From Thermasporomyces composti (lineage in GTDB: Bacteria; Actinomycetota; Actinomycetes; Propionibacteriales; Actinopolymorphaceae): a DNA stretch of 64,000 nucleotides. The translations under genes were made by a program, and so were the position numbers. The stretch is from assembly GCF_003386795.1 (NCBI RefSeq), contig NZ_QTUC01000001.1, positions 930,001 to 994,000 on the forward strand. Reading direction: 5' to 3'. Each line of letters begins with the position of its first letter. The first letter of the stretch is position 1. Below are positions 7,727 to 16,357 of this stretch, one piece after another. A model generated the notes under the pieces. The model ran no database searches, was not told where the DNA came from, and saw nothing but the letters and a program-made list of their open reading frames with translations.

Positions 7727-9790
7727 TCACAGCGTGGCGTCGCGGATCGCGTCGTAGACCAGGCGCTTGGTACGCGAGTCGAACGCGAGCGTGCCCATCT
7801 CGGAGATGCCGTTGTACTGCTGGTTGTAGCCCGCGCGAGTCTTGTAGTCCTTGAGCACCCAGAAGAAGTAGCCGGCCACGTAGTCGGTGCGTTCGGCGAC
7901 TTGCACCCAGTGCGCGCGGAAGTTCGCCGCCTGCCACTCCTCCGTGCCCACCTCGTCCTCCGGCCCGTGGTGACCGAAGAACGACCACGAGCCGTTCTCG
8001 GTGATCATGATGGGCTTGTCCGGATAGGTCTCGTGCACCGCGTCGAGGGTCGGCCCGAGGTCCTCGTTCTTGCCGTAGAAGTAGCCGAAGTACTCGTTGA
8101 AGCCGACGATGTCAGCGAGGTCGAACGCCGGGTCCCAGCTCGTGTGGGACGCCCACGTCACAGGGCGGTCCGTGAGGTCGACGGCTTTGATGGCGGCCTT
8201 CATGTCCGCGAGCCAGGCACGGTAGATGGGCGCGCCGTCACCATCGATCTCCGACTCGTTCTGGATGCACCACACGACGACCGACGGGTGGTTGTGGTTG
8301 TTCCACGCCATGGCGAGCGCGAGCGCACGGGACAGGCCGTACTGCTCGGTGTGCAGCTTCTCCTGCGCGGTGTTGATCCACATGTTGTCGAGGTCGTCCA
8401 TGACGTAGACGCCGTGCTCGTCCGCCCAGTCGTACGCGTACGGGTGGCGGGTGTAGACGGTGTTGCGGACGGCGTTCGCGTTCATGGCGAGGACGTGGCC
8501 GAGCTCGTGGTCGTACTCGCTGCGTGTCATCGACCGACCGTGGGCCGCGCTCTCCTCGTGCCAGTTGAGCCCCTTGAGGAACGCCGGCTCTCCGTTGACC
8601 AGCAGCTTGGCGTCCCGGATGGCGACCGTGCGCATCCCGTAGCGGTCGCGCAGGACATCCACCGCATGCCCGCCATGCCCGGCGCCCGTGAGCAGCGTGG
8701 CGGTCGCGGTCAGCAGCGCGGGCCGCTCCGGACTCCAAGGCGACGCCTTCGGGATGTCGACGTCGAAGCGGACGACGGCGACACCGTGGCCCGGAACTCG
8801 AATGGGGCGACTCACCGGCGACGCGCCACTTCCCTCGCCCGCGTCCAGGACGACACGGCCGTGGAAGTCGTCGTCTCGGTGGTTCTCCACGACCACCCGT
8901 GCCTGCAGGCGTCCGTCGCCGGCCGCCAGGAGCAGCTTGGCCACCGTGACGGTCGGCACCGCCTCCAGCCACACCGACCTGGTGATCCCCGCATACGGCC
9001 AGTAGTCCACGGGCTTCCAGGGGATCGCGTACGGGTCGCTCACTGCTGGGCTCTCCGGGTCGGTGTAGTCCTCCCACGAGGCGAGCCGGTGGACGCGGAC
9101 CGCGACGACGTTCTTCCTCCCTGGCCGCAACGCGTCCTTGACAGGAAGCGCGAAGGGGGCGTAGCCACCCTCGTGGGCCCCGACGTAGTGGCCGTTCACC
9201 CAGACGTCGGCGCGGTAGTTGACGGCGAGGAAGACGAGCCGAACGTAGCGTGCGGCCCACTGGCCGGGCACCTGGACCGTCGTTCGGTACCAGGCGTAGC
9301 CGTCGACGAACGCGGTTCCCTCGCCGAACCGGCTGCCGTCGTAGTCACCGAACCCAGGCGTGTCCTTCAGATCCCACGCCGAGGGAACCGAGATGGAGTC
9401 CCAGTCGGCGTCGTCGTGGTCCGGCCGTTGCCAGCCTTCGTCCTCGCCGGTGCCCTCGGGATCGAAGCGGAATCGCCACACCCCGTCGAGCATCCGGTAG
9501 CTCCGGGTCGGTTCCTGGCGACGCCAGCCGCCGAAGTCCGGGACGACCGCGCCGTACTGGAACACGACGCTCGTGCCGTCGATCTCACGCAGGGTCGTGT
9601 CCGCCGGCTCCCGCTCCCCATGCGGCGGTGGCTCGGTGGCCGAGCCAGCGGCGACCGCGAGGGCGGCGCCCAGCAACCCGGACCTCGCCCCGCCGTGGAG
9701 CGGACTCGCGTGCGCGACCCCTGAAGTCAGCCCGACCACGGGGGTGAGGGCGGCCGCCTGGAGTACGACTCGGCGCGGGACGGGACGCAT
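7727..9790 (-). CDS. GH2-family beta-galactosidase/beta-glucuronidase-like enzyme
   Basis: 687 residues; start ATG 9790 with CAGGAGG upstream. The N-terminus carries an RR motif and hydrophobic stretch (about residues 5-28), suggesting export. Order: jelly-roll sugar-binding domain (about 80-280, RMLDGVWRFRFDP, YRADVWVNGHYVG), immunoglobulin-like domain (about 280-390), and TIM barrel (about 395-687). Catalytic Glu512 lies in VVVWCIQNESE and Glu598 in IMITENGSW, the two GH2 glutamates. VNGEPAFLKGLNWHEE is the family barrel entry. It ends 47 bp upstream of the GH59 gene on the same strand, so the two are probably co-transcribed and act on the same galactoside. Confidence 0.92.
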   Translation of the reverse strand: MRPVPRRVVLQAAALTPVVGLTSGVAHASPLHGGARSGLLGAALAVAAGSATEPPPHGEREPADTTLREIDGTSVVFQYGAVVPDFGGWRRQEPTRSYRMLDGVWRFRFDPEGTGEDEGWQRPDHDDADWDSISVPSAWDLKDTPGFGDYDGSRFGEGTAFVDGYAWYRTTVQVPGQWAARYVRLVFLAVNYRADVWVNGHYVGAHEGGYAPFALPVKDALRPGRKNVVAVRVHRLASWEDYTDPESPAVSDPYAIPWKPVDYWPYAGITRSVWLEAVPTVTVAKLLLAAGDGRLQARVVVENHRDDDFHGRVVLDAGEGSGASPVSRPIRVPGHGVAVVRFDVDIPKASPWSPERPALLTATATLLTGAGHGGHAVDVLRDRYGMRTVAIRDAKLLVNGEPAFLKGLNWHEESAAHGRSMTRSEYDHELGHVLAMNANAVRNTVYTRHPYAYDWADEHGVYVMDDLDNMWINTAQEKLHTEQYGLSRALALAMAWNNHNHPSVVVWCIQNESEIDGDGAPIYRAWLADMKAAIKAVDLTDRPVTWASHTSWDPAFDLADIVGFNEYFGYFYGKNEDLGPTLDAVHETYPDKPIMITENGSWSFFGHHGPEDEVGTEEWQAANFRAHWVQVAERTDYVAGYFFWVLKDYKTRAGYNQQYNGISEMGTLAFDSRTKRLVYDAIRDATL

Positions 9791-10202
9791 GGCTGGCCTC
9801 CTGGCAGGCAGTCGTCCGACGTGGCGATCTTGCCGCCCGAGCATGACCAGCCGACTGGCGCTTGTCAAGATGTAGTCATACTTTATGTCTTGTTCTAGGC
9901 TGACGCCCGACCGAGATGGGACACGACAGGAGGACCGTGGCCAGCCCCATCCCCGACACCGCCGCGCGGCTTCACCGCAGGCGTGGGCCGACGCGCCACG
10001 GTCTCGTGCGGTCGGGCCGAGGCCTGGACAGCGATGTGATCCGCTGGAAGCTCGGGAACGATAAGGACGACACGTTCTTGAAAGCCACGCACGAACTGCG
10101 CGCCACCGACGACTCCTCGCGCCAGACCGCACCCGTCCCTGGCGCGGCCGTGAGCCACCTCGGGCTCGCTCTCCGAACCACGGCGAAGGAGGGCGAGAGG
10201 CG
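9791..10202. other. Divergent control region, GH2 gene / dgoD side
   Basis: 412 bp. Positions about 9865-9900 are markedly AT-rich. On the minus strand a TTGACA hexamer (RC of 9866-9871) could be a -35 for the GH2-GH59 operon. The same patch holds the symmetrical AGTCATACT with GT-N3-AC, the core shape of FadR-subfamily GntR operators, and CATA-CTT-TATG. The right half contains a small ORF described separately. Confidence 0.4.
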
Positions 10203-10206
10203 ATGA
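9916..10206 (+). CDS. Hypothetical small ORF coupled to dgoD
   Basis: 96 codons from ATG 9916, or from a GTG near 9937 that follows AGGAGG but with only about 3 nt spacing. Its stop overlaps the dgoD start by 4 bp (ATGA) and third positions are GC-rich, both favouring coding. Against it, the product (Arg/His-rich, no recognisable domain) matches nothing I know and the SD spacing is poor. It may be a real leader protein, a decayed regulator, or chance. Treat it as doubtful. Confidence 0.25.
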   Translation: MGHDRRTVASPIPDTAARLHRRRGPTRHGLVRSGRGLDSDVIRWKLGNDKDDTFLKATHELRATDDSSRQTAPVPGAAVSHLGLALRTTAKEGERR

Positions 10207-11348
10207 AGATCACCGCATTGCGCACCTACCCCGTCCCGCCCCGGTGGCTCTTCCTCCGCATCGACACCGACGAAGGCGTGACCGGCTGGGGCGAGCCCAT
10301 CGTCGAAGGCCGACTCCGGACAGTCGCCGCCGCCGTCGCCGAGTGCGCCGAGTACCTGGTTGGAAAGGATCCCTTGCGGATCGAGGACCACTGGCAGGTC
10401 CTCACCAAGGGCACCTTCTACCGCGGCGGCCCGGTCCTCTCCAGCGCGGTCGCCGGCATCGACCAGGCGCTCTGGGACATCGCCGGCAAGGTCCACGGAG
10501 TCCCTGTCCACGTCCTCCTGGGAGGACCGGTCCGCGAGCGCGCCCGCGTCTACAGCTGGATCGGCGGCGACGAGCCCAACCACCTCGCCGAAGCCGCGCA
10601 GGCCCGCGTCGACGAGGGCATGACCGCGGTCAAGATGAACGCATCCGCGCAACTGCGCCTGCTGGACACACCCGCACAGGTCCGCGCCATCGTCGAACGG
10701 GTCGAGACCGTCCGCGAGACCGTGGGACCCGACGTCGACGTGGCGATCGACTTCCACGGCCGACTCAGCCTGGCGATGTCCCGTCGGGTGCTCCCGCTGC
10801 TCGAGCCGTACCTTCCGATGTTCGTCGAGGAACCGATCCTCCCCGAGCTGAGCCACCGGCTCCGGGAGGTTGCCGCGTCGACGAGCGTGCCGATCGCGAC
10901 CGGCGAACGGTTGTACTCGCGCTGGGACTTCCGCCCGGTTCTGGAATCCGGTGTCTCCGTGATCCAGCCGGACCTGTCGCACGCGGGCGGGATCTCGGAG
11001 GTCCGCAGAATCGCCGCCATGGCCGAGGTCTACGACGTCGCCGTCGCGCCACACTGCCCGCTCGGCCCGATCGCCCTCGCGGCGAGCCTGCAGGTGGGAT
11101 TCGCGACGCCGAACTACCTGATCCAGGAGCAGAGCATCGGGCTCCACTACGGTGAGGGCCACGACCTCCTCGACTACCTTGTCGACCGCTCGGTCCTCAC
11201 CCACAAGAACGGCTTCATCGACCGCTTCGACGGCCCCGGACTCGGTATCGAGATCGACGAGCGGGTCGTCGAGCGCGTGTCGCGGTACGCCGACGAGTGG
11301 CGAACACCGATCTGGCGACGCGACGACGGCTCCCTCGCGGAATGGTGA
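10203..11348 (+). CDS. dgoD: D-galactonate dehydratase
   Basis: 381 residues against 382 in E. coli DgoD, with near-colinear sequence from MKITALRTYPVPPRWLFLRI to the C-terminal WRRDDGSLAEW. It is an enolase-superfamily enzyme removing water from D-galactonate to give 2-dehydro-3-deoxy-D-galactonate. Family residues are all present: metal ligands Asp183, Glu209 and Glu235, general acid His185 (AIDFHGR), and base His284 in the APHCPLGPIALA signature. It implies an oxidative (De Ley-Doudoroff) galactose route. It sits at the head of the transporter genes, divergent from the galactosidases. Confidence 0.95.
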   Translation: MKITALRTYPVPPRWLFLRIDTDEGVTGWGEPIVEGRLRTVAAAVAECAEYLVGKDPLRIEDHWQVLTKGTFYRGGPVLSSAVAGIDQALWDIAGKVHGVPVHVLLGGPVRERARVYSWIGGDEPNHLAEAAQARVDEGMTAVKMNASAQLRLLDTPAQVRAIVERVETVRETVGPDVDVAIDFHGRLSLAMSRRVLPLLEPYLPMFVEEPILPELSHRLREVAASTSVPIATGERLYSRWDFRPVLESGVSVIQPDLSHAGGISEVRRIAAMAEVYDVAVAPHCPLGPIALAASLQVGFATPNYLIQEQSIGLHYGEGHDLLDYLVDRSVLTHKNGFIDRFDGPGLGIEIDERVVERVSRYADEWRTPIWRRDDGSLAEW

Positions 11349-11439
11349 TGGTCGACGCGTCGCCGCGCCCGAACGCTGAGCCCTCTCACTGTTTGACTCA
11401 GACGAAGCCCCCAGGAGGGATCACGAAGGAGTAAGCGAC

Positions 11440-12762
11440 ATGCAGGAAGCCAGACGTGGCGGGACGCCGGGACTGACCCGACGGCGGTTCCTGTCCGCCA
11501 GCGCGGGCATCGGCGCGGGGGCGTTCATTCTCGGTGCCTGCGGCAGTGACTCGGGCTCGGGCGACGAGGAGGTCGGCGGCCAGATCACCGTCTGGACCTG
11601 GCCCGACAACGACAAGACGTTCGAGAAGACGGTCCCGATCTTCGAGAAGGCTCACCCCGGCGTGACGGTGAAGGTGCAGGCCTTCGCCAACGACCAGTAC
11701 GACAACAAGCTGCTCGCCACCCTCGTGTCCGGCTCCGGACCCGATGTCGCGATGGTCGAGATCACGAACGTCGCGAAGTACAAGGGCAAGCCGGGTTTCG
11801 TCAACCTCGCCGAGGAGCCATACAACGCGAAGCGGTACGCCGAGAACTACGCGGACTTCGCGTGGAGCTACGTCTACGACGAGGAGCAGGACCGGGTGTT
11901 CGCGCTCCCCAAGAACACCGGTCCCGCTGGGCTCTTCTACCGCCGAGACGTGTTCGAGGAGGTCGGCCTGCCGACCGAGCCTGACGAGGTTCACGAGATC
12001 TTCAAGACCTGGGACGACTACCTCGCCAACGGCAAGAAGGCCGTCATCAAGGACGTACGATGGCTGGTCGACACGCCGATGGCCATCGTCAACGCCATTC
12101 GGGCGCAGGCCGGCGTCTCCTTGTTCGACGAGTCGGGTGAGTCACAGCTGACCTCACCTGTGATCACCGAGGCGGTGGAGTACGCCAAGCGGGCCTACGA
12201 CGCGGGCCTGGTCTCCCCGTTCGAGGCGTGGAGCCAGGAGTGGGGCGCCGCGATCAAGAACGGGACGGTCGCGACCTTCCTGACCGGGAACTGGTTCGGC
12301 GGATCGGCCAAGAGCATCTACGCCCCGGAGACCGCCGGGAAGTGGGGTGTGGCGTTCGCGCCGGAGTACAACGGCAACGCGGCCTTCAACGCCGGCGGCG
12401 ACTTCATCGGCATCCTGCAGACCAGCAAGAACAAGGCGACGGCCTGGGAGTTCATCAAGTTCGTGACCCAGAGCTCCGACAGCCTGCGCACCATGTACCG
12501 GGAGAACGACCTCTATCCGGCGTGGGAGCCGGTGCTCGACGAACCGTGGATGAACCAGCCCGACGACTACTACGCCGGGCAGAACGTCAACGAGGTCTTC
12601 GCCGAGGTCTCCGCCAACATGAAGCCGCCGGTCACCAACCCTGAGGACGGCGCGGCGGCGGAGGCGCTTGGCGACGCGGTCTTGGACGTCATGCAGGGCA
12701 AGGCCAGCGTCACCGACGCCCTGGCGGCAGCGCGACGCCGCGTGGAAGGTCGTACCGGCTGA
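11440..12762 (+). CDS. CUT1 sugar ABC transporter substrate-binding lipoprotein
   Basis: 440 residues; AAGGAG lies before ATG 11440. The N-terminus combines a twin-arginine motif (TRRRFLSASAG) with a lipobox ending ILGAC, so the protein is exported and lipid-anchored at Cys32. The mature part opens with GGQITVWTWPDNDKTFEK and has the Bacterial extracellular solute-binding family 1 layout (GSGPDVAMVEITN, NWFGGSAKSIY, GGDFIGILQTSKNKATAWEFIKFV). With the two permeases it forms an importer for a mono- or oligosaccharide; galactosides are implied by context. No ATPase gene is present here, consistent with use of a shared MsiK-type ATPase in actinobacteria (inference). Confidence 0.93.
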   Translation: MQEARRGGTPGLTRRRFLSASAGIGAGAFILGACGSDSGSGDEEVGGQITVWTWPDNDKTFEKTVPIFEKAHPGVTVKVQAFANDQYDNKLLATLVSGSGPDVAMVEITNVAKYKGKPGFVNLAEEPYNAKRYAENYADFAWSYVYDEEQDRVFALPKNTGPAGLFYRRDVFEEVGLPTEPDEVHEIFKTWDDYLANGKKAVIKDVRWLVDTPMAIVNAIRAQAGVSLFDESGESQLTSPVITEAVEYAKRAYDAGLVSPFEAWSQEWGAAIKNGTVATFLTGNWFGGSAKSIYAPETAGKWGVAFAPEYNGNAAFNAGGDFIGILQTSKNKATAWEFIKFVTQSSDSLRTMYRENDLYPAWEPVLDEPWMNQPDDYYAGQNVNEVFAEVSANMKPPVTNPEDGAAAEALGDAVLDVMQGKASVTDALAAARRRVEGRTG

Positions 12763-12821
12763 CGGCCGGAACGGAACCTCCACGCCCGGAGGAGTCGGTC
12801 ACAACACCACCGGAGCAAACC

Positions 12822-12850
12822 CTGGTGCCGGCACGAGCGGCCGGCACCAG
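12822..12850 (+). terminator. Intercistronic hairpin between binding protein and permease
   Basis: Perfect 10-bp inverted repeat (CTGGTGCCGG / CCGGCACCAG) with a 9-nt loop and no T-tract. It abuts the permease Shine-Dalgarno sequence (GGAGAGG directly after the stem). Such hairpins between a binding-protein gene and its permeases commonly raise relative binding-protein mRNA by partial termination or 3'-end protection. Here it may also restrict permease translation. Confidence 0.75.
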
Positions 12851-12863
12851 GAGAGGATCGACG

Positions 12864-13838
12864 ATGAACGCTGACACGCGCACGGTCGGCTCCGCGGCCG
12901 CGCGGAGCCGACGGTCGTCCTCGGTCGGCCGAGGGCCCGGCCAGAACCGCCGGTCGTTGCGGGCCCGGCTACGGGAGAACCGCGCCTTCTACCTGACGAT
13001 CGCGCCGTTCTTCGTGCTCTTCGCTCTCTTCGGCGCGTTCCCGATCGTCGCGTCCTTCGCGGTCAGCTTCGTGCGTTGGGACGGCCTGAGCGAGCCGGAG
13101 TTCGTCGGGCTGGGCAACTACCTCATCCTGGCCGAGGACCCGGTGTTCCGGAAGGCGATCTGGAACACGATCTACATCTGGCTCGGCTCGACCGTCGCCA
13201 CGATGGCCTTGGCGTTCGGCCTGGCCTACCTCATCAACGAGTACGTCCTGGTCGCCAAGGGCTTCTTCCGGGTGGTCTACCTGTTCCCCTTGCTCGTCGC
13301 TCCGGCCGTCACCGGGATCATCGCCAGCGTGATGTTCTCCTCCCACGCGGGAATCGTCAACGCAGTCCTCAGTCTGCTCTCCGACGAGCGGGTCACGTTC
13401 GACTGGCTCCGATCCACGTTCTGGATCAAGCCGCTGGTCATCCTGCTCATCGTCTGGCGGTGGACCGGTTGGCACCTCATCATCTTCATGGCGGGGCTCC
13501 AAGCCATCCCGCGTGACCTCTACAACGCAGCGCGAGTCGACGGCGCCAACGAGCGTCAGGTCTTCCGCCACGTCACGCTGCCATTGATGGTGCCGTTCAT
13601 CCTCTACAGCGCGATCTCCTCGACGGTCGGTGCCTTCCAGCTGTTCGATGAGCCGTACGTGCTCACCAACGGCACCTACGGCACCGCCAACTCCGCCCAG
13701 GTACTCGGCACGTACCTGTACCAATCCGCATTCCAGGAGTTCAAGTTCGGCTTGGCCTCGGCCACGTCGTACGTGATCTTCGCGCTCATCCTGGTGTTCT
13801 CGTTGATCAACGCCCGTCTGCTGCGGCGACAGGCGTGA
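12864..13838 (+). CDS. Sugar ABC transporter permease, MalF type
   Basis: 324 residues; ATG 12864 follows CAGGAGAGG and is preferred over an in-frame upstream ATG at 12825, which lies inside the hairpin stem region. An Arg/Ser-rich cytoplasmic tail (about 1-40) precedes six membrane helices. The ATPase-contact EAA loop reads YNAARVDGANERQVFRHVTLPLM (about residues 222-245). It partners the next permease in the inner membrane. Confidence 0.93.
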   Translation: MNADTRTVGSAAARSRRSSSVGRGPGQNRRSLRARLRENRAFYLTIAPFFVLFALFGAFPIVASFAVSFVRWDGLSEPEFVGLGNYLILAEDPVFRKAIWNTIYIWLGSTVATMALAFGLAYLINEYVLVAKGFFRVVYLFPLLVAPAVTGIIASVMFSSHAGIVNAVLSLLSDERVTFDWLRSTFWIKPLVILLIVWRWTGWHLIIFMAGLQAIPRDLYNAARVDGANERQVFRHVTLPLMVPFILYSAISSTVGAFQLFDEPYVLTNGTYGTANSAQVLGTYLYQSAFQEFKFGLASATSYVIFALILVFSLINARLLRRQA

Positions 13839-13851
13839 GGAGGACGAGCCG

Positions 13852-14688
13852 ATGAACGACGTCGGTCACCGTGGACTGCGGTGGGTGGTCACCGTAGCGG
13901 TCGCGCTGACCACCGTGGTCTTCGTGTTTCCGCTCTACTGGATGGCGGTGCTGGCCACGCGCTCGACCGCGGAGGTGTTCGACTTCCCGCCGCCGCTGCT
14001 GCCCGGCTCGGCGCTCGTGGACAACATCGCCAAGCTGCAGGAGTCGCTCGACATCGTGCGGGCTCTCGGCAACACCGTCTACGTTGCGGTCACGCACACC
14101 CTGCTCGTCCTCCTCGTCAGCTCACTCGCCGGTTACGGCTTCTCGCGCTTCCGCGAGGCTCCTGGGCATCGCTGGCTGTACGGCTTCGTCATGCTGACGA
14201 TCTTCGTGCCGCCCGCCGCGGGTCTCATCCCGTGGTTCGTGGAGATGAAGACGCTCGGATGGATCAACACCTACTGGCCACTGATCCTCACCGGCGCTGC
14301 CACCGGATTCGGCGTCTTCTGGATGCGCCAGGTGATCGACGCCGCGGTGCCGGTCGAGTTGTACGACGCGGCTCGCATCGACGGCGCGGGCGACCTATGG
14401 ATCTACTGGCGTGTGGTCCTCCCGATCATCCGTCCCGGTCTCGCGGCGCTCGCGGTGTGGAGCTTCATGATGAGCTGGAACAGCTTCCTCATGCCACTGA
14501 TCATCCTCAACGACTCCGAGAAGTTCACGCTGCCGTTGGCCCTGACCCAGCTCAACACCGCTGCCGGTGGCTCCGACGTGGCGACGGTGATGCTCGGCAC
14601 GACCATCGGAGTTCTGCCGGTGTTCGTCGCGTTCGTGCTCGCCACCAAGCAGTTCATCGCCGGGCTCACCGCCGGAACCGTCAGGTGA
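13852..14688 (+). CDS. Sugar ABC transporter permease, MalG type
   Basis: 278 residues, six membrane helices, starting 13 bp after the MalF-type gene with GAGGAGGA upstream. The EAA loop is YDAARIDGAGDLWIYWRVVLPII (about residues 168-190). The FPLYWM and FVPPAAGLIPWF segments are typical of the second CUT1 permease. It forms the translocation pore with the preceding protein. Confidence 0.93.
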   Translation: MNDVGHRGLRWVVTVAVALTTVVFVFPLYWMAVLATRSTAEVFDFPPPLLPGSALVDNIAKLQESLDIVRALGNTVYVAVTHTLLVLLVSSLAGYGFSRFREAPGHRWLYGFVMLTIFVPPAAGLIPWFVEMKTLGWINTYWPLILTGAATGFGVFWMRQVIDAAVPVELYDAARIDGAGDLWIYWRVVLPIIRPGLAALAVWSFMMSWNSFLMPLIILNDSEKFTLPLALTQLNTAAGGSDVATVMLGTTIGVLPVFVAFVLATKQFIAGLTAGTVR

Positions 14689-14737
14689 GGCGGTCACGCG
14701 AGGTCGTCACGTGAGGCCGTCACAGAAGGAAGGAACC

Positions 14738-15997
14738 ATGACGTTCGACATGCCAGCCCACTTGCCGAGGCGACTGACCATCTCCCTGTGGGACTTCAGC
14801 TGGTTCACCCAGACCATGCCGGGCGAGCCGTTCGAGGACTTGGACCGGGCGTTCGCCGAGGCGGTCGACCGGGGCTACAACACCGTCCGCATCTGCGCGA
14901 TGCCGTACACGCTCTTTGGCGGCGACCAGGAGCCCAAGCCGCTTCGGATCGCCAACCTGGGACGAGGCTTCGGCCAGAGAACCCGGTGGTACAACAACCG
15001 CGGTGGTGCCGTCCTCGACGGCCGTGCCCACCTCCTCGAACTGTTCCGCGCCGCCCGGCGACACGACTGCTACGTCATCGTCTCCAGCTGGGAGTACCAG
15101 CAGACGCCGAGCTTCTTCGCCACCCCTGAGCAGCACGAGGCGCTCCTCGCCATCCCGCCCGAGCGCCGGTGCGCGGCCCTGGCCGACGCGCTCGCCGGGC
15201 TCCTCGACTTCCTCAAAGACCACGACCTCGCCGACCGGGTGGCCTACGTCGAGCTGCACAACGAGGTCGACAACCCCGGCACCAAGCTCATCGAGGTCGC
15301 GCGAGCGGGCGAGAACGTCCAGGCCGCGGAACGGCCATACATCGAGCAGGCACTCGAGGTGCTGCGCAAGCGCCACTCCGACATCCTGCACACCGCCTGC
15401 TACTCCGACCCAGTGCCGCATCGTCTCGGCGACCTCGCCGGCAATGTCCAGGTCGCTCACTTCCACCTGTACGTCTACGGCGTGCTGCGCCGGCTGTTCG
15501 AGGAAGCCGGTCTGTGGTCGGACGTGGAGTTCCCAACCCCGCTCGTCCGAAGCATGCTTCGCGCCGACGCCCCGCCCTACGACGAGTGGCGGCCTGACGA
15601 GGAGTGGCGGCTGGCCGCCACCGGCGTCCAGCGTCGGCTGTTCTACGCCCACGACTGGGTGGACCCGGTCAAGTGGGACCTCTACCTGTACGAGCACTAC
15701 CACCTGTACCGGCAGTCGATGCGCGACATGATCGCCAACCGCCTCGCCGCGTACGCCGACTTCGCCCGGGACCGTGGCGTGCCGGCGGTCATCGGCGAGG
15801 GCTGGGTCGGCTACACACCGCTGCACGCCACTTTCGAAGAAGGGCCGGTCGGCAAGGACATCGCGGAGTTCGCGGTTCGCGAGTGCCTACGACACGACTA
15901 CTGGGGCGTGATCCTCTGCAGCAACGCCGCCCCACACCACCCGTTCTGGCAGGACGTCGCCTGGCAGCGCGAGGTCAACAGCTGGATCACCGGGTGA
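14738..15997 (+). CDS. Cellulase-like TIM-barrel hydrolase, cytoplasmic
   Basis: 419 residues from ATG 14738, behind AGAAGGAAGG; the in-frame 14711 start lacks an SD. There is no signal peptide, so it acts inside the cell on imported material. The fold looks like a GH-A barrel of the cellulase-like family: WDFSWFTQ at the first strand, candidate acid/base Glu176 in AYVELHNEVD, and candidate nucleophile in the VIGEGWVGY segment near residue 355. Substrate is unknown; being last in the transporter operon it probably trims the imported oligosaccharide or glycoside. Confidence 0.78.
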   Translation: MTFDMPAHLPRRLTISLWDFSWFTQTMPGEPFEDLDRAFAEAVDRGYNTVRICAMPYTLFGGDQEPKPLRIANLGRGFGQRTRWYNNRGGAVLDGRAHLLELFRAARRHDCYVIVSSWEYQQTPSFFATPEQHEALLAIPPERRCAALADALAGLLDFLKDHDLADRVAYVELHNEVDNPGTKLIEVARAGENVQAAERPYIEQALEVLRKRHSDILHTACYSDPVPHRLGDLAGNVQVAHFHLYVYGVLRRLFEEAGLWSDVEFPTPLVRSMLRADAPPYDEWRPDEEWRLAATGVQRRLFYAHDWVDPVKWDLYLYEHYHLYRQSMRDMIANRLAAYADFARDRGVPAVIGEGWVGYTPLHATFEEGPVGKDIAEFAVRECLRHDYWGVILCSNAAPHHPFWQDVAWQREVNSWITG

Positions 15998-16003
15998 CGG
16001 GAG

Positions 16004-16042
16004 GTGCCGGCCGGCGAGTCGTGAGCGCTCGCCGGCCGGCAC
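16004..16042. terminator. Bidirectional terminator hairpin
   Basis: Perfect 15-bp stem (GTGCCGGCCGGCGAG / CTCGCCGGCCGGCAC) around a 9-nt loop. It starts 7 bp after the hydrolase stop and lies between that gene and the convergent ZnF-UBP gene, so it can serve both. Confidence 0.85.
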
Positions 16043-16073
16043 GGTCACGAAGATCACCTCGCGATGTGGCACG

Positions 16074-16337
16074 TCACACGTACTGCTCGTCGACGTAGCA
16101 CCACCGCCAGCTCTTGCCCGGCTCGAACGCCTCGACGATGGCGTGGCCGGTACTGAGCGCGTGCGCGCGTGCGTGCCGCAGCGGTGACGAGTCACAGCAA
16201 CCGACGTGCCCACACGACAGGCACAGGCGCAGGTGTACCCACGGCGTGCCCTCCCGCAAGCACTCCTCACACCCTTCGGGTGTGCTCGGCTTGACCGGAC
16301 GAATCTGGTCCAGGTGTGGGTCCTGGACTCCGACCAT
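16074..16337 (-). CDS. UBP-type zinc-finger protein
   Basis: 87 residues; start ATG 16337 with GGAAGGAGG upstream. Cys/His ligands are arranged as in ZnF-UBP domains: GCEECL, LCLSCGHVGCCDSS, HARAHALSTGHAIVEAF, ending in SWRWCYVDEQYV. The domain binds C-terminal Gly-Gly tails in eukaryotes; the bacterial role is unknown. It lies just beyond the thioredoxin gene, at the 3' end of the chaperone operon, suggesting a part in protein quality control or stress. Confidence 0.9.
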   Translation of the reverse strand: MVGVQDPHLDQIRPVKPSTPEGCEECLREGTPWVHLRLCLSCGHVGCCDSSPLRHARAHALSTGHAIVEAFEPGKSWRWCYVDEQYV

Positions 16338-16357
16338 GGCGTCCCTCCTTCCACGGG

